7,332 nucleotides of DNA from positions 1 to 7,332 of the forward strand of contig JAHHSA010000067.1 in the NCBI GenBank assembly GCA_020025475.1, given 5' to 3'. The notes beneath the pieces were generated by a model. That model was not told the origin of the DNA. It saw only the letters and a list, made by a program, of their open reading frames with translations, and did not search any database. The stretch is from Oscillibacter sp. GTDB lineage: Bacteria > Bacillota > Clostridia > Oscillospirales > Oscillospiraceae. Positions 6,336 to 7,332 of this stretch are shown here, in pieces; the first letter of the stretch is position 1; every line of letters begins with the position of its first letter. Position numbers and translations under genes: made by a program.

Positions 6336-6369
6336 GAAAGAGAATGTCCGCAGGGGCATTCTCTTTTTT
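6336..6369 (+). terminator. Intrinsic terminator or attenuator between asd and dapA
   Basis: Bases 6336-6349 pair with 6354-6367 around a GCAG loop. The stem has about 14 pairs, including a U-G pair in the upper part and a G-U pair at the base, and AGAGAATG/CATTCTCT is perfect. It ends in TTTTTT (6364-6369). It begins 17 bases after the asd stop and ends just before the dapA ribosome binding site (6374-6380). I found no convincing promoter between it and dapA, so it probably lowers dapA transcription relative to asd without abolishing it. Confidence 0.75.
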
Positions 6370-6388
6370 CATGAAAGGAGCAATTACT

Positions 6389-7279
6389 ATGAAGCAACCT
6401 CTTTTTACAGGTTCCGGCGTCGCCATTGTCACTCCCTTCACCCACGATGGTGTGGATCTTCCCAGTTTGGGCAGGCTCATTGACTTCCAGCTGGAACACC
6501 ACACAGATGCGATTATCATATGCGGAACCACCGGCGAAGCAGCTACCATGACTTACGGCGAACGGATGCGGGCCATCGAGTTCTGCGTGGAACGTGTCAG
6601 TGGCCGTGTGCCAGTCATTGCAGGCACCGGTTCCAACTGTACAGAAAATGCCATCACCATGTCCAAAGATGCCCAGCGAGCAGGTGCCGATGCCTTGCTT
6701 GTGGTAACGCCCTATTATAACAAGGCCACACAGGAAGGGCTGGTCCGGCATTATCGCTCCATCGCAGACGCTGTCACCACTCCCCTGATTCTCTACAACG
6801 TCCCCTCCCGGACCGGCGTTTCCATTTCGCCGGAAACCTGTGCCCGACTTGCAGAGCATCCACAAATTGCAGGCATCAAGGAGGCCAGCGGGAATCTTGG
6901 CAACATTCAAAAGATCCGCAATCTCTGTCCGCAGGACTTTGCCATCTGGTCCGGCAATGATGACGAGGTGGTCCCCATTTGTGCGCTGGGCGGCAGCGGC
7001 GTCATCTCCGTGGTGGCCAATATTCTGCCCGAGCAGATGCACCAACTGGTCCAGCTGTGTCTGGATAACGATTTCGCCGCGGCGGGAAAGCTCCAATTGG
7101 CATTAAAGCCCGTCTGCGATGCCATGTTCTGCGAGGTGAATCCGATTCCAGTCAAATCCGCACTGGCCATGATGGGCTGGAAGGTGGGACCGCTGCGTCT
7201 CCCCCTCTGCTCCCCCAGCATTCCCCATTTGGAACAAATTCAATCTGTGCTGGACGCATTTCATCTTCTGCCTCAATAA
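6389..7279 (+). CDS. dapA: 4-hydroxy-tetrahydrodipicolinate synthase
   Basis: DapA condenses pyruvate with aspartate semialdehyde, the product of the preceding gene, in the first committed step to lysine and diaminopimelate. The 296-residue TIM-barrel protein shows GSGVAIVTPF at the start, CGTTGEAATM (45-54) with T47 and T48, IAGTGSN (77-83), VTPYYNK (106-112) with Y110, LYNVPSRTG (135-143) with Y136 and R141, and the Schiff-base lysine K164 in GIKEASGN. NPIPVKSAL (251-259) is also typical. At positions equivalent to the E. coli lysine-inhibition site, S48, H53, H56 and E84 are replaced by A51, Y56, R59 and N87, so feedback inhibition by lysine is unlikely. I chose the ATG at 6389 because AAAGGAG lies 8 bases upstream and it gives the canonical N-terminus. 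An in-frame ATG at 6344 lies inside the terminator hairpin and is not used. Confidence 0.98.
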   Translation: MKQPLFTGSGVAIVTPFTHDGVDLPSLGRLIDFQLEHHTDAIIICGTTGEAATMTYGERMRAIEFCVERVSGRVPVIAGTGSNCTENAITMSKDAQRAGADALLVVTPYYNKATQEGLVRHYRSIADAVTTPLILYNVPSRTGVSISPETCARLAEHPQIAGIKEASGNLGNIQKIRNLCPQDFAIWSGNDDEVVPICALGGSGVISVVANILPEQMHQLVQLCLDNDFAAAGKLQLALKPVCDAMFCEVNPIPVKSALAMMGWKVGPLRLPLCSPSIPHLEQIQSVLDAFHLLPQ

Positions 7280-7284
7280 CAGGA

Positions 7285-7314
7285 AAAAGGGCCGCTATGC
7301 ACAGCGGCCCTTTT
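7285..7314 (+). terminator. Intrinsic terminator after dapA
   Basis: AAAAGGGCCGCT (7285-7296) and AGCGGCCCTTTT (7303-7314) form a perfect 12-pair stem around an ATGCAC loop. The core is GC-rich and the 3' arm ends in four T. It begins 6 bases after the dapA stop. It ends the asd-dapA unit, so dapB or other pathway genes are unlikely to be transcribed from the same message. Confidence 0.9.
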
Positions 7315-7332
7315 ATGTTGATGGTTTACTTG

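Noticed and set aside
6344..6388. Upstream ATG adding 15 residues to DapA
   Set aside because: It lies within the terminator hairpin, has no ribosome binding site, and the extension is absent from the family; the ATG at 6389 has AAAGGAG at good spacing.

Overview
The window looks like chromosomal DNA from a Gram-positive member of the Clostridia, most likely the Oscillospiraceae (the Flavonifractor, Oscillibacter or Intestinimonas type). This rests on three things: an archaeal/fungal-type aspartate-semialdehyde dehydrogenase next to dapA; a SpoIID/LytB protein, queA, tgt, yajC and a TIGR04086-type membrane protein lying together; and strong AGGAGG-type ribosome binding sites with sigma-A-like promoters. 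It is dense housekeeping DNA. I see no mobile element, CRISPR array, tRNA or rRNA. No stretch longer than about 220 bases lacks a gene.

Minus-strand half (1-5046, read right to left). A secreted SpoIID/LytB-domain cell-wall protein is followed 14 bases later by queA. This pair has its own promoter (5149-5177) and ends at a strong intrinsic terminator (2292-2333). A second promoter (2175-2203) starts tgt. QueA and Tgt catalyse two steps of queuosine tRNA modification: Tgt inserts preQ1 and QueA converts it to epoxyqueuosine. A third promoter (918-945) lies just before yajC, a small Sec-translocase accessory protein. It is followed by a four-helix membrane protein whose ribosome binding site is buried in a long perfect hairpin (473-522). 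A short open frame then runs off the left edge.

Plus-strand half (5237-7332). asd and dapA are the two steps that lead from aspartyl phosphate toward lysine and meso-diaminopimelate, the peptidoglycan cross-linking residue. They are separated by a terminator-like hairpin (6336-6369), and dapA is followed by a clear terminator (7285-7314).

The two halves diverge at 5047-5236. The best promoters for asd and for the SpoIID-like gene point at each other there, so their predicted transcripts overlap. I found no clearly new biological system. The signals most worth checking are regulatory: the hairpin that mimics the 16S anti-Shine-Dalgarno sequence, the face-to-face promoters with an inverted repeat, and the terminator inside asd-dapA. 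The SpoIID-like protein also carries an octapeptide-repeat insert.
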